A DNA stretch of 64,000 nt from Photobacterium proteolyticum. Lineage in GTDB: Bacteria > Pseudomonadota > Gammaproteobacteria > Enterobacterales > Vibrionaceae. The number at the start of each line of letters is the position of its first letter. Within the stretch, counting starts at the first letter, position 1. Shown here piece by piece: positions 43,519 to 52,591 of the stretch. A program made the position numbers and the translations under genes. A model generated the notes under the pieces. It saw only the letters and a program-made list of their open reading frames with translations, did not search any database and was not told where the DNA came from. The stretch is taken from assembly GCF_001939735.1 (NCBI RefSeq), contig NZ_MJIL01000075.1, positions 62,001-126,000 on the forward strand, read 5' to 3'.

Positions 43519-44562
43519 TTACTGCTGAAGAATCTCAACCAGGCGGCTGCTGTATTTATCCGCCTTGGCGTACTCGTTCCACAGCGAGTTTGCTGCCGTA
43601 TTCCATTTCTGGATGTCTTCCTTGCTCGGCTGCGGACTCCACTTCATGCCCTTGGCTTCCATATCTGCCACCGCCTGAGACTCCCACAAACGTGACTTGG
43701 TCATCTGCTCACGAGCATGCTGGGCACTGGCACCACGTACAATCGCCTGCAGATCGGCCGGTAGCTTGTTCCAAGCGCGCTTGTTTACCACGATAGGCAA
43801 GGCCTGTGCACCCGCTATCGGCAGACGGTACATATACTTGGCAACTTCAACATGGTTACCGTCACGGTGGTCAATCAGGTTACTACCGATAGAGCCATCA
43901 ATGACCCCGGTTGCCATGCTGGTATAGATTTCACTCCAGGATAGCGATGCCGGCGAAGCGCCCAATTTGCGCAGGAACTTACCGTAGGCACCCGGCGCAC
44001 GAATTTTCATCCCTTTGAAATCATCAATTGAGTTGATCGGCGTTTTGGTCAACACGTAAACAGGTAGCTGAATATAGGGTTCCAGCCACACCAGATTCTG
44101 TTTGTCGTACGCCTCTTCCAGTACTTCTCCCCAGCCTTTCTCATGAAACAAGGCACTAAGCTCACCGACATCATCGGTCATCCCAGGCAAGCCAACCTCG
44201 ACAACACCCGGAGGAAACTCACCGGCATGCATTGGCTGGAAAGGAGCACCCATGGTCATCAGACCGGATTTGACCGAGCCCAGTACGCCGGTCTGACCAA
44301 CACCTTCACCGGCATACATAACCTGTACGGCAATACGGCCGCCGGACATGGCTTCGATGTTCTCGGCAAAGCTCTTGTACACTTCACCATAGGCTGTGCC
44401 CCTCGAGTACAGGTTCACAAAGCGCCAGTTATGCTCGGCAGAAAATGCTTCGGGAACCATCGACAGGGTGGCCGAAATGGCCAAAGTGTAACCAGCCAGT
44501 GTTTTCTTCAAACTTTTGTTTCGCAGCTTGTTCTTTCGCAGCTTTAGTAAGGTGTTGAACAT
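43519..44562 (-). CDS. dctP: TRAP transporter solute receptor (DctP type), second set
   Basis: The 347-residue product has a positively charged start and a signal peptide with cleavage near AFSA. DctP signatures are visible: NLYSRGTAYGEVYKSFAENI, MKIRAPGAYGKFLRKLGASP with the ligand Arg, and GVIDGSIGSNLIDHR. AGGAG lies 8 bases before the ATG. It is the first gene of the dctPQM-usp operon; the gabD-like gene is upstream but ends in its own terminator. Confidence 0.93.
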   Translation of the reverse strand: MFNTLLKLRKNKLRNKSLKKTLAGYTLAISATLSMVPEAFSAEHNWRFVNLYSRGTAYGEVYKSFAENIEAMSGGRIAVQVMYAGEGVGQTGVLGSVKSGLMTMGAPFQPMHAGEFPPGVVEVGLPGMTDDVGELSALFHEKGWGEVLEEAYDKQNLVWLEPYIQLPVYVLTKTPINSIDDFKGMKIRAPGAYGKFLRKLGASPASLSWSEIYTSMATGVIDGSIGSNLIDHRDGNHVEVAKYMYRLPIAGAQALPIVVNKRAWNKLPADLQAIVRGASAQHAREQMTKSRLWESQAVADMEAKGMKWSPQPSKEDIQKWNTAANSLWNEYAKADKYSSRLVEILQQ

Positions 44563-44955
44563 GGGTTTTGCTCCTTGTTATTTTTATCCTTCACCTGCTC
44601 AAATCCATCGGTTCGAACAGAGACAAGTGCCATGACGTCTTCACTTCATCCGTTGCCATGTTGTTACCGATGATTACAATTTATTCACATTTATTAAATT
44701 CTTATGTATTCACGTAAAGTTTTAACGCCATCAAACCTTTGCCAAACCAATCACTTATGCCTTTAAAAACAGAAAGATAAATAATGATATCGCCCTAAAT
44801 AACAGGCAAAAAAAAGCAATACCGAAAGGTATTGCCAAAACGTCACCACTAGAACATACGTTCAATCAGGTACGACACAAACACAAGCTAAGGGTTATTT
44901 CAGGGTAGTTCGTTCTAGCTCGGGACCACCCGAGCCGAAAAATACCGGTATCGGA
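44563..44955. other. Promoter region of the second TRAP operon
   Basis: The 393 bases hold the presumed dctP promoter and, at the far end, the terminator of the upstream dehydrogenase gene (44806-44835). A further 7-bp hairpin GCTCGGG / CCCGAGC lies at 44918-44935 right after that gene. I see no recognisable regulator site. Confidence 0.5.
44806..44835 (-). terminator. Rho-independent terminator after the gabD-like gene
   Basis: Read on the minus strand, an 8-bp stem GCAATACC / GGTATTGC with a 4-nt TTTC loop is followed by TTTTTTTT, a classic terminator. Confidence 0.8.
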
Positions 44956-46419
44956 TCAGTATTGGGGTGACTGATCGACACCGAGGCAGAGATACTTAAT
45001 TTCCAGGTAATCCTCGATACCGTACTTGGATCCCTCGCGACCGCAACCTGACTCCTTAACACCGCCAAAGGGAGCCACTTCAGTCGAGATGATCCCTTCA
45101 TTGATACCGATAATGCCGTACTCCAAGGCTTCGCTGACCCGCCAGATCCGGCTGTTATCACGGGAGTAGAAATAGGCCGCGAGCCCGTAAGGGGTATCAT
45201 TGGCCCTGCGGATCACATCTTCTTCATCATTGAAACGAAATACAGTCGTCACCGGACCGAACAATTCCTGGTGGGCGATATTCATTTGCTCGGTCACATC
45301 GCTCAGAATGGTCGGCTGGTAATACTGTTCACCGACATCAGCGATCTGTCCACCCAATACCAGATTGGCGCCCTGGCTGATCGCCTCGACCACCAGAGTA
45401 TCGACCTTAGCTACCGCCCTGGCGTTAATCAGCGGGCCAATTTCCGTCCCTTCCGCCAGGCCGTCACCCAATTTGAGATCCGCCACAGCCTCGATATAAC
45501 GGGCCATAAACTGATCGTACACCGCATCATGAATATACAAGCGATTGGTACACACGCAGGTTTGTCCGGCGTTGCGATATTTGGAAATCAGCGCCCCCTG
45601 AACCGCTTTGTCCAAATCGGCATCATCGAAGACGATAAACGGTGCATTACCACCCAGCTCCATCGACACTTTTTTAACGGTATCGGCAGCCTGACGGAGA
45701 ATATGTTTGCCTACCGGGGTCGAACCAGTAAACGAGACCTTTCTGACCAACGGGTGGGTACACAACACTTCACCGACCTCGGCAGGCCGGGCAGTTGTCA
45801 CCACATTAATGACACCGGCGGGGATCCCTGCCTGCTCAGCCAGCTTTGCCATCGCCAGGGCGCACAACGGGGTATCCTCGCCCGGTTTAACCACCACGGT
45901 ACAACCGGCGGCCAGCGCCGGGCCGACCTTGCGGGTGATCATCGCCACCGGGAAGTTCCAGGGGGTAATGGCAGTAACCACACCGACTGGCTGTTTGATG
46001 GTGAGGTAGCGGTTGCCTGGCATGGCCGCGGGAATATGATCGCCGTAAGTGCGCTTGGCCTCTTCGGCAAACCACTCGATAAACGATGCCCCGTAAATCA
46101 CCTCGCCATAGGCTTCCTTGTAGGGCTTGCCCTGCTCTGTTGTTAGCAATTTGGCCAGCGCATCGGCATGTTCCACAATCAGTTCGAACCAAGCCTTGAG
46201 CAGATTGGCACGATGTTTGGCCGTCGTTTTTCGCCAGCCCTGAAGTGCTTTATCTGCAGCGACTACAGCCGCTTGCGCCTCACTGGTACCCATATCCGGC
46301 ACTTCAGTAATTAATACACCATTTGCCGGATTGACCACCGACAATGTGGCACCGTTATCTGCTGCAATCCACTGTCCGTTTATATAGGCATGAGACAGGA
46401 CCAAAGGTAAATCTTCCAT
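44956..46419 (-). CDS. gabD: Succinate/glutarate semialdehyde dehydrogenase (GabD/DavD type)
   Basis: The 487-residue enzyme oxidises succinate or glutarate semialdehyde with NAD(P)+. It has the aldehyde dehydrogenase catalytic Cys288 and the second Cys290 in AGQTCVCTNRLY (redox-switch pair as in E. coli GabD), Glu254 in MELGGNAP, and the cofactor region TPWNFPVAM. In this context, with omega-transaminase, GlaH and LhgO, glutarate semialdehyde is the more likely substrate (DavD role). It faces a LysR gene. Confidence 0.9.
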   Translation of the reverse strand: MEDLPLVLSHAYINGQWIAADNGATLSVVNPANGVLITEVPDMGTSEAQAAVVAADKALQGWRKTTAKHRANLLKAWFELIVEHADALAKLLTTEQGKPYKEAYGEVIYGASFIEWFAEEAKRTYGDHIPAAMPGNRYLTIKQPVGVVTAITPWNFPVAMITRKVGPALAAGCTVVVKPGEDTPLCALAMAKLAEQAGIPAGVINVVTTARPAEVGEVLCTHPLVRKVSFTGSTPVGKHILRQAADTVKKVSMELGGNAPFIVFDDADLDKAVQGALISKYRNAGQTCVCTNRLYIHDAVYDQFMARYIEAVADLKLGDGLAEGTEIGPLINARAVAKVDTLVVEAISQGANLVLGGQIADVGEQYYQPTILSDVTEQMNIAHQELFGPVTTVFRFNDEEDVIRRANDTPYGLAAYFYSRDNSRIWRVSEALEYGIIGINEGIISTEVAPFGGVKESGCGREGSKYGIEDYLEIKYLCLGVDQSPQY

Positions 46420-46565
46420 AACTTAACCATCCGCTGCTGAGAACTATTACAGGGTTCAAAGAATGATGTTTCAAATCCATACATAATACGTACACAGAAT
46501 TTTAACAATAATAAGCAGTGAATAAATTTTCACTGATAAACCTGAAGTTTTATGGGCATAAAACA

Positions 46566-47492
46566 ATGACACGAGCCTCAATCCCGGTAGGACAGATCGG
46601 GGATTACGAAATAAAACAGCTGAAAATTTTCAAGACAGTTGCCGACTGCGGAGGATTTTCCGCCGCCGAAACAGAGCTAAACATTAGTCGTTCGACCATC
46701 AGTATTCATATCTCTAACCTTGAGTCGCGCCTCAACCTTACCTTATGCCGTCGTGGACGAGCTGGCTTCGCCCTTACCGAAGAAGGCTCAGTTGTCTATG
46801 ACGCAACCATCAAGCTACTTGGCGAACTGGACGATTTCCGCAATACCATCAACTCTCTCGATACCCAGTTATCCGGTAGCCTGACCGTACTGTTCAGCGA
46901 TACCATCAGCCTCGACAACCGCGCCCGGATCCCGGACGTTTTTCGCCGCTTCTCTAAGCTAGCGCACGAGGTCTACCTGACTTCCGAAGTGGCCAGGATG
47001 ACTGAAATTGAGCGAATGGTTATGAGTGAAGAAGCTGATATCGGCTTTATACCCTACCACCGCAGCCTTGATGGATTGGAGTACCAGCATATTTATTCCG
47101 ACCACTGTTTCCTCTACTGCAGCCGGGACAACCCGCTGTATGATCTCCATGAGGACGAGCTGAGCGACGAAATCATCGATGGTTTTCCGGTGGTATATGC
47201 GGGAATGAAGACCCAGGAGAATATTAACGGCCATCTGGCCAACATGAATCTCAAAGCCACCGCCTATAACTATGAATCACGGCTAGCCTTGCTGTTGTCG
47301 TCGAAATTTATCGGCTTTTTGCCAGAGAACTACGCACAGCCCTATGTTGAAAGCGGCGAGCTGAAAGCCATCGCCCCTGACCGGCGCTTCTATACGCTGG
47401 AGATCATGGCGATCACCAAAAAAACCAGCACGGTTAATAAAGTACGCTCGCTGTTTATCAAAACGCTGCTTGATTTCTATCACGAACACTAA
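46566..47492 (+). CDS. LysR-family regulator divergent from gabD
   Basis: The protein is about 308 residues from the ATG at 46566; a GTG at 46518 would give 324. Neither has a good SD. The helix-turn-helix is GFSAAETELNISRSTISIHI (about 25-44) and the effector domain follows. It faces the gabD-like gene over about 146 bp and probably controls it. It is related to the regulators of TRAP and amino acid catabolic genes. Confidence 0.9.
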   Translation: MTRASIPVGQIGDYEIKQLKIFKTVADCGGFSAAETELNISRSTISIHISNLESRLNLTLCRRGRAGFALTEEGSVVYDATIKLLGELDDFRNTINSLDTQLSGSLTVLFSDTISLDNRARIPDVFRRFSKLAHEVYLTSEVARMTEIERMVMSEEADIGFIPYHRSLDGLEYQHIYSDHCFLYCSRDNPLYDLHEDELSDEIIDGFPVVYAGMKTQENINGHLANMNLKATAYNYESRLALLLSSKFIGFLPENYAQPYVESGELKAIAPDRRFYTLEIMAITKKTSTVNKVRSLFIKTLLDFYHEH

Positions 47493-47509
47493 TTAGCCTC
47501 ACGGACTTC

Positions 47510-47536
47510 GCCCGTCTCCTGCTCCCAGAGACGGGC
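47510..47536 (+). terminator. Hairpin after the LysR gene
   Basis: GCCCGTCTC / GAGACGGGC, a 9-bp stem with a 9-nt loop, between convergent LysR and lhgO genes; no T tract. Confidence 0.5.
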
Positions 47537-47597
47537 AAAGTACGCTTTATTGCATGACCATCACCGCATTTCGTTATCCATCCAGGAAGACAGATAA

Positions 47598-48848
47598 TCA
47601 GGCAGAAGCTTGGACAGGCTCTTCCGCCAAGTCGTCTTGCTGCTTGTCGGCGACCTTATTACAGATGTAGTTTCCGATCGGAATAGCAGAGGTTGCCGCG
47701 GGAGAGGGGGCATTACAGACATGTAGGCTACGAGGACTCTCGGCAAAGAGAAAGTCATGCACTAAAGTGCCGTCTTTCAGCACAGCCTGGGCACGGATAC
47801 CCGCCGGATAAGGCTGCAAGTCATCGACGGTAATCACCGGGCAGTATTTATTCACCAGTTTGAGATACCCCGGTTTCCACCATGAGTTTTTGGTCTCTAT
47901 CAAACCTGTTTTCAGGTGCTTTCCGGTCGCCTTCCAGAAGCCGCTAAAACCGAGCATGTCGCCAATATCCTTCAGGCTGATGTTTATCCTGCCGTAACCT
48001 TCTCGCTTCCAGCCCTGCACCGCATTGGGACCAACCGTCACCGAACCGTCAATCATGCGGGTCAGGTGAACACCCAGAAACGGCAAATCCGGATCAGGGA
48101 TCGGATAAATCAGGTGATTCACTATCTGATTATATTTCTTCGGCAGGCGATAGTATTCGCCCCGGTAGGGAATAATCTGAAAATCAGTCTTTATACCTAG
48201 CATCCTAGTAACCCGATCCGCCATCAAGCCTGAGCACGAGATCAGAAACCGACAGACAAAGGCAACACTGTCGCCCTCTTGCAGGCAACTAACCCTAATC
48301 TCATCTTCGCCCTCGCTCAAATCTTCCACTACCGTCCCCAGCGCAACTTCGCCGCCCAATGCGCGAAACTCGTCCGCCATTTTTTCGGTCACCAGACGGT
48401 AGTTCACTATGCTGGTTGTCTCGACCAAGATAGCACCCAAGCCTTCGATATTGGGTTCCTTACGCTTTAGCTCGTTCTGATCGAGCAATGTCACCTCAAG
48501 CCCGTTTTCCCGGCAGCGTTGATATAGCGCCTGCATCCGCTCCATTTCAAGCTCGCTGGTCGCAACCAGCAGCTTGCCGCAGTTCTCGACCGGAATGTCA
48601 TGCCTGGCACAAAAGCGGGTTGTCGCCTCCACTCCGGCTTTGCAAAATTCGGCCTTCAGGCTGCCCGGCGCATAATACACACCGGCATGGATCACGCCGC
48701 TGTTATGCCCCGTCTGGTGGCGGGACAGGCCAGATTCCTTTTCTATCAGCAAAATAGATTTGTCCGGATGGCGCTGCTGCAATTGCCAGGCTGTCGAGAC
48801 CCCGACAATCCCCCCACCGATAATGATGTAATCGTAGACCTTACTCAC
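47598..48848 (-). CDS. lhgO: L-2-hydroxyglutarate oxidase/dehydrogenase
   Basis: LhgO (YgaF) is an FAD enzyme at the inner membrane that turns L-2-hydroxyglutarate into 2-oxoglutarate and passes electrons to quinone. The 416-residue product has the FAD motif IIIGGGIVGVSTAWQL, the family block SRHQTGHNSGVIHAGVYY, and PYRGEYYRL and FLGVHLTRMIDGSVTVGPN. The start is GTG with GGAG upstream. It lies downstream of glaH, which makes its substrate; the gap carries the 16-bp repeats. Confidence 0.95.
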   Translation of the reverse strand: MSKVYDYIIIGGGIVGVSTAWQLQQRHPDKSILLIEKESGLSRHQTGHNSGVIHAGVYYAPGSLKAEFCKAGVEATTRFCARHDIPVENCGKLLVATSELEMERMQALYQRCRENGLEVTLLDQNELKRKEPNIEGLGAILVETTSIVNYRLVTEKMADEFRALGGEVALGTVVEDLSEGEDEIRVSCLQEGDSVAFVCRFLISCSGLMADRVTRMLGIKTDFQIIPYRGEYYRLPKKYNQIVNHLIYPIPDPDLPFLGVHLTRMIDGSVTVGPNAVQGWKREGYGRINISLKDIGDMLGFSGFWKATGKHLKTGLIETKNSWWKPGYLKLVNKYCPVITVDDLQPYPAGIRAQAVLKDGTLVHDFLFAESPRSLHVCNAPSPAATSAIPIGNYICNKVADKQQDDLAEEPVQASA

Positions 48849-48945
48849 TCGTTACCACTCCATTGATACCAGCTCGCCGCAATATCTGCGGCGTGCGTCT
48901 TTCCTTTGTTGTTATGCCATTGCACTTATTCCGGCAATCGACTTT

Positions 48946-49025
48946 GACTTAAATCGGAAAAGACTTAAACCGATTGCGACTTAAATCGATGATGACATAA
49001 ATCGAAAATGACTTAGCGAGTAAAG
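48946..49025. repeat. Degenerate 16-bp tandem repeat between glaH and lhgO
   Basis: Four consecutive 16-bp units start at 48946, 48962, 48978 and 48994, with a partial fifth at 49010 that includes the glaH stop. Each begins GACTTAAATCG or close to it (GACTTAAACCG, GACATAAATCG), followed by a variable 5 bases. On the coding strand the repeat reads CGATTTAAGTC. Sixteen-bp spacing is about 1.5 helical turns. It could be a series of regulator sites, or RNA elements in the intercistronic leader of lhgO. Confidence 0.8.
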
Positions 49026-49972
49026 TGACCACGCTGGCGCAGCAGTTCACGCTTAAGGCCGGCATGGGCAACAAATTTATCGCGGCCGTGCAGCCAGCAA
49101 TGGTTCTGGACCACCAGCATAGCGCCGACTTTGACCCTGACATTGAAACAGTTGGTGTCGTTTTCCAGCGACTCGCTCATCTGGTGCAGGTAGAGCCCCT
49201 GCTGCATGTTCTGTGGCTGGGCAAACTGGTCGATAAACAGCATATGCGGTTTGCCGTTACTGTCTTCTTCGAAGAAAACCGGGTGCTCTATGGTATAACC
49301 GACATTCTTGCTTGGCGGCGCACCCCAGACGATGTTCTGCTTCGCCATCGGGTGATGGTAAAAGCGCTCTAGATCCTGCCACTCATCCACGTGAAGCAAC
49401 AAGGAATCCCCCATCTCCATGTTTTTCTCATCCATCTTCATCATCAGGACGAAATCAGTTCGCTCGTTAACATAGGTGCCGTCATTGTGAAGTTCCATCC
49501 GACGATGAGCCTGGCGCAGGTAGCTGTCACTGCTGTCTTCGTTCTTCACCGTGAAGCGGGCATAGTACTTGCCGTACATCGCATCAAAATTCGGAATACC
49601 GATCAGATGAGAAACAGCCGTCGAGAGCTTGACGAAAAAGTCTCGCTGCTCGTCGGTATCTTCATACGCCGCCTGGGCCTGCTCGTCAGCCTGTAGCAAG
49701 AAAGCTCCGGTATCACGATTTTCCATCGTTGCAACCAGGAACTTACCCAGCTGATAATCACACGCTTTGTCCAGCGCATCAGCCACGGCATAGCGCAAAA
49801 ACGGCTTGTACTCCAGCGCCTGCAATCCCCAGTTGGCGCTCAAATCAATAAAGCGATCCAGGGTATTTTTCTCCAAGGTAATCACTTGCAAGCGCGGGTT
49901 GGCAGGATAAGGGCTGACCGTAAAACCGTGGTACTGGCTGATGCTCTCGTTCAATGCAGGTGCAATTTTCAT
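49013..49972 (-). CDS. glaH: Glutarate 2-hydroxylase (CsiD/GlaH)
   Basis: GlaH is a Fe(II)/2-oxoglutarate-dependent dioxygenase that turns glutarate into L-2-hydroxyglutarate. The 319-residue length fits E. coli CsiD. The iron ligands are His162 and Asp164 in LHNDGTYV and His295 in WLHGRDKF. It is the first gene of glaH-lhgO, divergent from a LysR gene. In E. coli the operon is csiD-lhgO-gabDTP under CRP, Lrp and CsiR; here control seems to be LysR-based. Confidence 0.96.
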   Translation of the reverse strand: MKIAPALNESISQYHGFTVSPYPANPRLQVITLEKNTLDRFIDLSANWGLQALEYKPFLRYAVADALDKACDYQLGKFLVATMENRDTGAFLLQADEQAQAAYEDTDEQRDFFVKLSTAVSHLIGIPNFDAMYGKYYARFTVKNEDSSDSYLRQAHRRMELHNDGTYVNERTDFVLMMKMDEKNMEMGDSLLLHVDEWQDLERFYHHPMAKQNIVWGAPPSKNVGYTIEHPVFFEEDSNGKPHMLFIDQFAQPQNMQQGLYLHQMSESLENDTNCFNVRVKVGAMLVVQNHCWLHGRDKFVAHAGLKRELLRQRGHFTR

Positions 49973-50103
49973 GGATAGCTTCCTTTTGTTTCTTAACAGG
50001 CTCTCCGGCCCGATGAAGTTGACTGATTGTTATTGGATAGCCGACCAAGTTCCCTGACCGGCTGTTTTAACAAAACTATAACGAGCACAAGATGATATTA
50101 ACA

Positions 50104-50131
50104 ATATATGGAAAATATAGTTTCCATATAT
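50104..50131. promoter_or_regulatory. 28-bp palindrome between glaH and the LysR gene
   Basis: Perfect 11-bp arms ATATATGGAAA / TTTCCATATAT separated by ATATAG. It lies 48 bases before the LysR ATG and 132 before glaH. It includes a T-N11-A type core and is a good candidate site for the adjacent LysR protein. Confidence 0.5.
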
Positions 50132-50178
50132 AAAATAGATTAATGGCGGTTAATGGACTCGTCGGCTTAGGAGTAAAT

Positions 50179-51069
50179 ATGGATATCAAACGACTGCACT
50201 ATTTCACCGTTCTGGCGCAAACAGGCAACTTTACCAAGGCAGCCGATCAACTGGGTATCGCCCAGTCGGCGCTGAGTATCAGTATCCAGAAGCTGGAACA
50301 GCAACTAGAGTTGAAGTTAATCAATCGCACCGAGCGACAGATGAGCCTGACGGCCGACGGACAGGTGCTCCTGCGTCATGCCAGAAAAATTCTCGAGGAT
50401 GTCGATCAGGCCAAGAAGGAGCTACAGGAATTAAAAGGGCTCGACAGCGGAGTAATTAATTTCGGTGTATCCGCCATGCTCGGCTCGTACTATCTGCCCG
50501 ATACACTGGCACTGTTCAAGCAGACCTACCCGGGAATTCAAATCAACATTCAGGAAGCCGGAACCGCAACGCTGGAAAAGATGCTCCTTGACGGCCAACT
50601 CGATCTGGCGCTTATTCGCTCCGATCGCAGCCACGATCAGATCCGCCATGTCACCCTGGCCAAGGAACAGATCGTCGCCTGCGTTCCCAGTACCCATCCT
50701 TTCGCCGTAAAAGGTAGCATCACTCTCGAACAGTTCTGCCAGCAACCTTTGGTCCTCTTTCGCGACGGTTATTTCCTGCGCGAGGCTGTCAGCCGTTATT
50801 GCCAGCAACAAAAAATCACACCCGATATCCGCTTCGAGACCAATCTGATTGAGCTGCTCAAATCGCTGGTCCGCAAGGAGATCGGTATCTGTACCTGCCT
50901 GCCGATCATCCTCGGCAACGAAACCGATTTGGTGACAGTACCTTTCGAGCCACCGATCCCCTTGCATCTCGGCATCGGCTGGAAATCAAGCCACTACCTC
51001 TCGAGCGCGGCAAGGGCTTTTGTCAGTTTCCTGCAAACCGAGCTCAATGCCCCGACAGGAAATGTTTGA
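50179..51069 (+). CDS. LysR-family regulator of the glutarate genes
   Basis: The 296-residue protein has a LysR helix-turn-helix (NFTKAADQLGIAQSALSISI, about 18-37) and an effector domain with IRHVTLAKEQIVACVP and LIELLKSLVRKEIGICTC. AGGAG lies 5-7 bases before the ATG at 50179; the frame from 50143 is rejected. It is divergent from glaH and codirectional with the transaminase gene, with a palindromic site between. Both neighbours act in 5-aminovalerate/glutarate breakdown, so it is their likely regulator. Confidence 0.93.
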   Translation: MDIKRLHYFTVLAQTGNFTKAADQLGIAQSALSISIQKLEQQLELKLINRTERQMSLTADGQVLLRHARKILEDVDQAKKELQELKGLDSGVINFGVSAMLGSYYLPDTLALFKQTYPGIQINIQEAGTATLEKMLLDGQLDLALIRSDRSHDQIRHVTLAKEQIVACVPSTHPFAVKGSITLEQFCQQPLVLFRDGYFLREAVSRYCQQQKITPDIRFETNLIELLKSLVRKEIGICTCLPIILGNETDLVTVPFEPPIPLHLGIGWKSSHYLSSAARAFVSFLQTELNAPTGNV

Positions 51070-51162
51070 TAGCGGTAAACCTTTATTTTAATTCGTAGTG
51101 ATTTTCCAACTTGCAACATATCGATAACCTCAGCTCAACACCAATAACAACAGAGCCAGCAT

Positions 51163-52479
51163 ATGGAAAAGAAAGTCAGCTACGATGCATTCTGGATGCC
51201 GTTCACGGCAAACCGTAATTTCAAAGCCGATCCAAGGATCATCAACCGTGCCGAGGGCATGTATTGTTATTCCGATAACGGGACCCAATTGCTTGATGCC
51301 ACCGCAGGGCTATGGTGTGTCAACGCGGGGCACGGCCGCAAAGAAATCGGCGAGGCGATGGCCAAGCAAGTGGCCGAGCTGGATTACAGCTCACCGTTTA
51401 ACTTCGGCCACGACATTGGCTTTGAATTTGCTGAGCGTCTGGTCTCTTTCACCCCGCCGGGGCTAAATAAGGTCTTTTTCACCAACTCCGGCTCTGAGGC
51501 CGTTGAAAGTGCACTGAAAATTGCCCTCGCCTACCAACAGGCCAAAGGCAATACCGGCAAGTTCAAGCTGATCGGTCGCGAGCTGGGCTACCACGGTGTC
51601 AACTTCGGCGGTATCTCCGTCGGTGGCCTGACACCTAACCGCAAAGGTTTCGGCCCTCTGCTGCCGACCGATCACTTGTCCCATACCTTGGATATCGCCA
51701 ACAACGCCTTCAGCCAGGGGCTACCCGAGCACGGGGCAGACAAAGCCGAGCAGTTGGAGCAACTAATTCAGTTCCACGGTGCCGACAGCGTGGCAGCCGT
51801 TATTGTCGAGCCAATTTCTGGTGCCGGCGGTGTGATCCTACCGCCAAAAGGCTACCTGCGCCGCCTGCGCGAGATCTGTAGCAAACATGATGTGGTGCTG
51901 ATCTTCGACGAAGTTATCACTGGCTGGGGACGTCTGGGGGCATCATTTGCCTCGGAGGCCTTCGATGTGGTGCCGGATCTCATTACCTCGGCCAAGGGGA
52001 TCACCAGTGGTGTCGTGCCACTCGGGGCAGTGTTCGCCAAAGACGAGATCTACCAGACCGTCGTCAACAGCGCACCGGAAGGGGCGGTAGAGTTTTTCCA
52101 TGGCTATACCTACTCCGGGCACCCGGTTGCCTGTGCCGCAGGTTTGGCAACCCTCGACATCTACCAGCGCGAAGGACTGTTAGAGCGCGCCAGCGGCGAA
52201 ATCGGCCAGTATTTCCAGCAAGGCCTGCACTCACTAAAAGACATACCATCTATTGTCGATATCCGTAACTACGGCCTCATCGGTGCAATCCAGTTTGCCG
52301 AGCCACAAGACGGCAAGCCGATAGGCTTCGATATTCTCAAGCGCTGTTACGACAAGGGAGTGATGGTACGCAGCATGGGCAATACTATCGCCCTGTCACC
52401 ACCGCTGATCATCGAAAAACAGCACATTGACGTAATAGTCGATACCCTGTCCAACATCGCCAAGGACATTCCGGCCTAA
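51163..52479 (+). CDS. Omega-amino acid:pyruvate (class III) aminotransferase
   Basis: The 438-residue PLP enzyme resembles beta-alanine:pyruvate transaminases: start KVSYDAFWMPFTANRNFK, the PLP-phosphate region NSGSEAVESALKIA, Asp249 in IFDEVITGWGRLG, Lys278 in SAKGITSGVVPLG as the Schiff-base lysine, and HGYTYSGHPVACAAGLA. Such enzymes take the terminal amino group from beta-alanine, GABA, 5-aminovalerate or similar amines. Next to GlaH, LhgO and GabD-like genes, 5-aminovalerate is the best guess. It is separated by 93 bases from the LysR gene on the same strand. Confidence 0.9.
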   Translation: MEKKVSYDAFWMPFTANRNFKADPRIINRAEGMYCYSDNGTQLLDATAGLWCVNAGHGRKEIGEAMAKQVAELDYSSPFNFGHDIGFEFAERLVSFTPPGLNKVFFTNSGSEAVESALKIALAYQQAKGNTGKFKLIGRELGYHGVNFGGISVGGLTPNRKGFGPLLPTDHLSHTLDIANNAFSQGLPEHGADKAEQLEQLIQFHGADSVAAVIVEPISGAGGVILPPKGYLRRLREICSKHDVVLIFDEVITGWGRLGASFASEAFDVVPDLITSAKGITSGVVPLGAVFAKDEIYQTVVNSAPEGAVEFFHGYTYSGHPVACAAGLATLDIYQREGLLERASGEIGQYFQQGLHSLKDIPSIVDIRNYGLIGAIQFAEPQDGKPIGFDILKRCYDKGVMVRSMGNTIALSPPLIIEKQHIDVIVDTLSNIAKDIPA

Positions 52480-52531
52480 TACGCTCGGGGCTGGCTGATA
52501 ACAGTCTGACAGTTATCCTCCGGCTAGCAAA

Positions 52532-52567
52532 AAAGCCTGATAACCATGTGATGGAGTATCAGGCTTT
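52532..52567 (+). terminator. Terminator after the aminotransferase gene
   Basis: Perfect 11-bp arms AAAGCCTGATA / TATCAGGCTTT with a 14-nt loop, followed by ATTG. AAAAAA before the stem also lets it serve the Bor-like gene. Confidence 0.6.
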
Positions 52568-52591
52568 ATTGTATATGCAGGCAGTGTGTCT

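Noticed and set aside
45271..46146. 291-codon open frame antisense to the gabD-like gene
   Set aside because: Sense frame has full aldehyde dehydrogenase motifs; the antisense frame shows no family signal.
48946..49025. 16-bp repeats considered as a CRISPR array
   Set aside because: Units are direct neighbours with no spacers of fixed length, the core is only 11 bp, and there are no cas genes.
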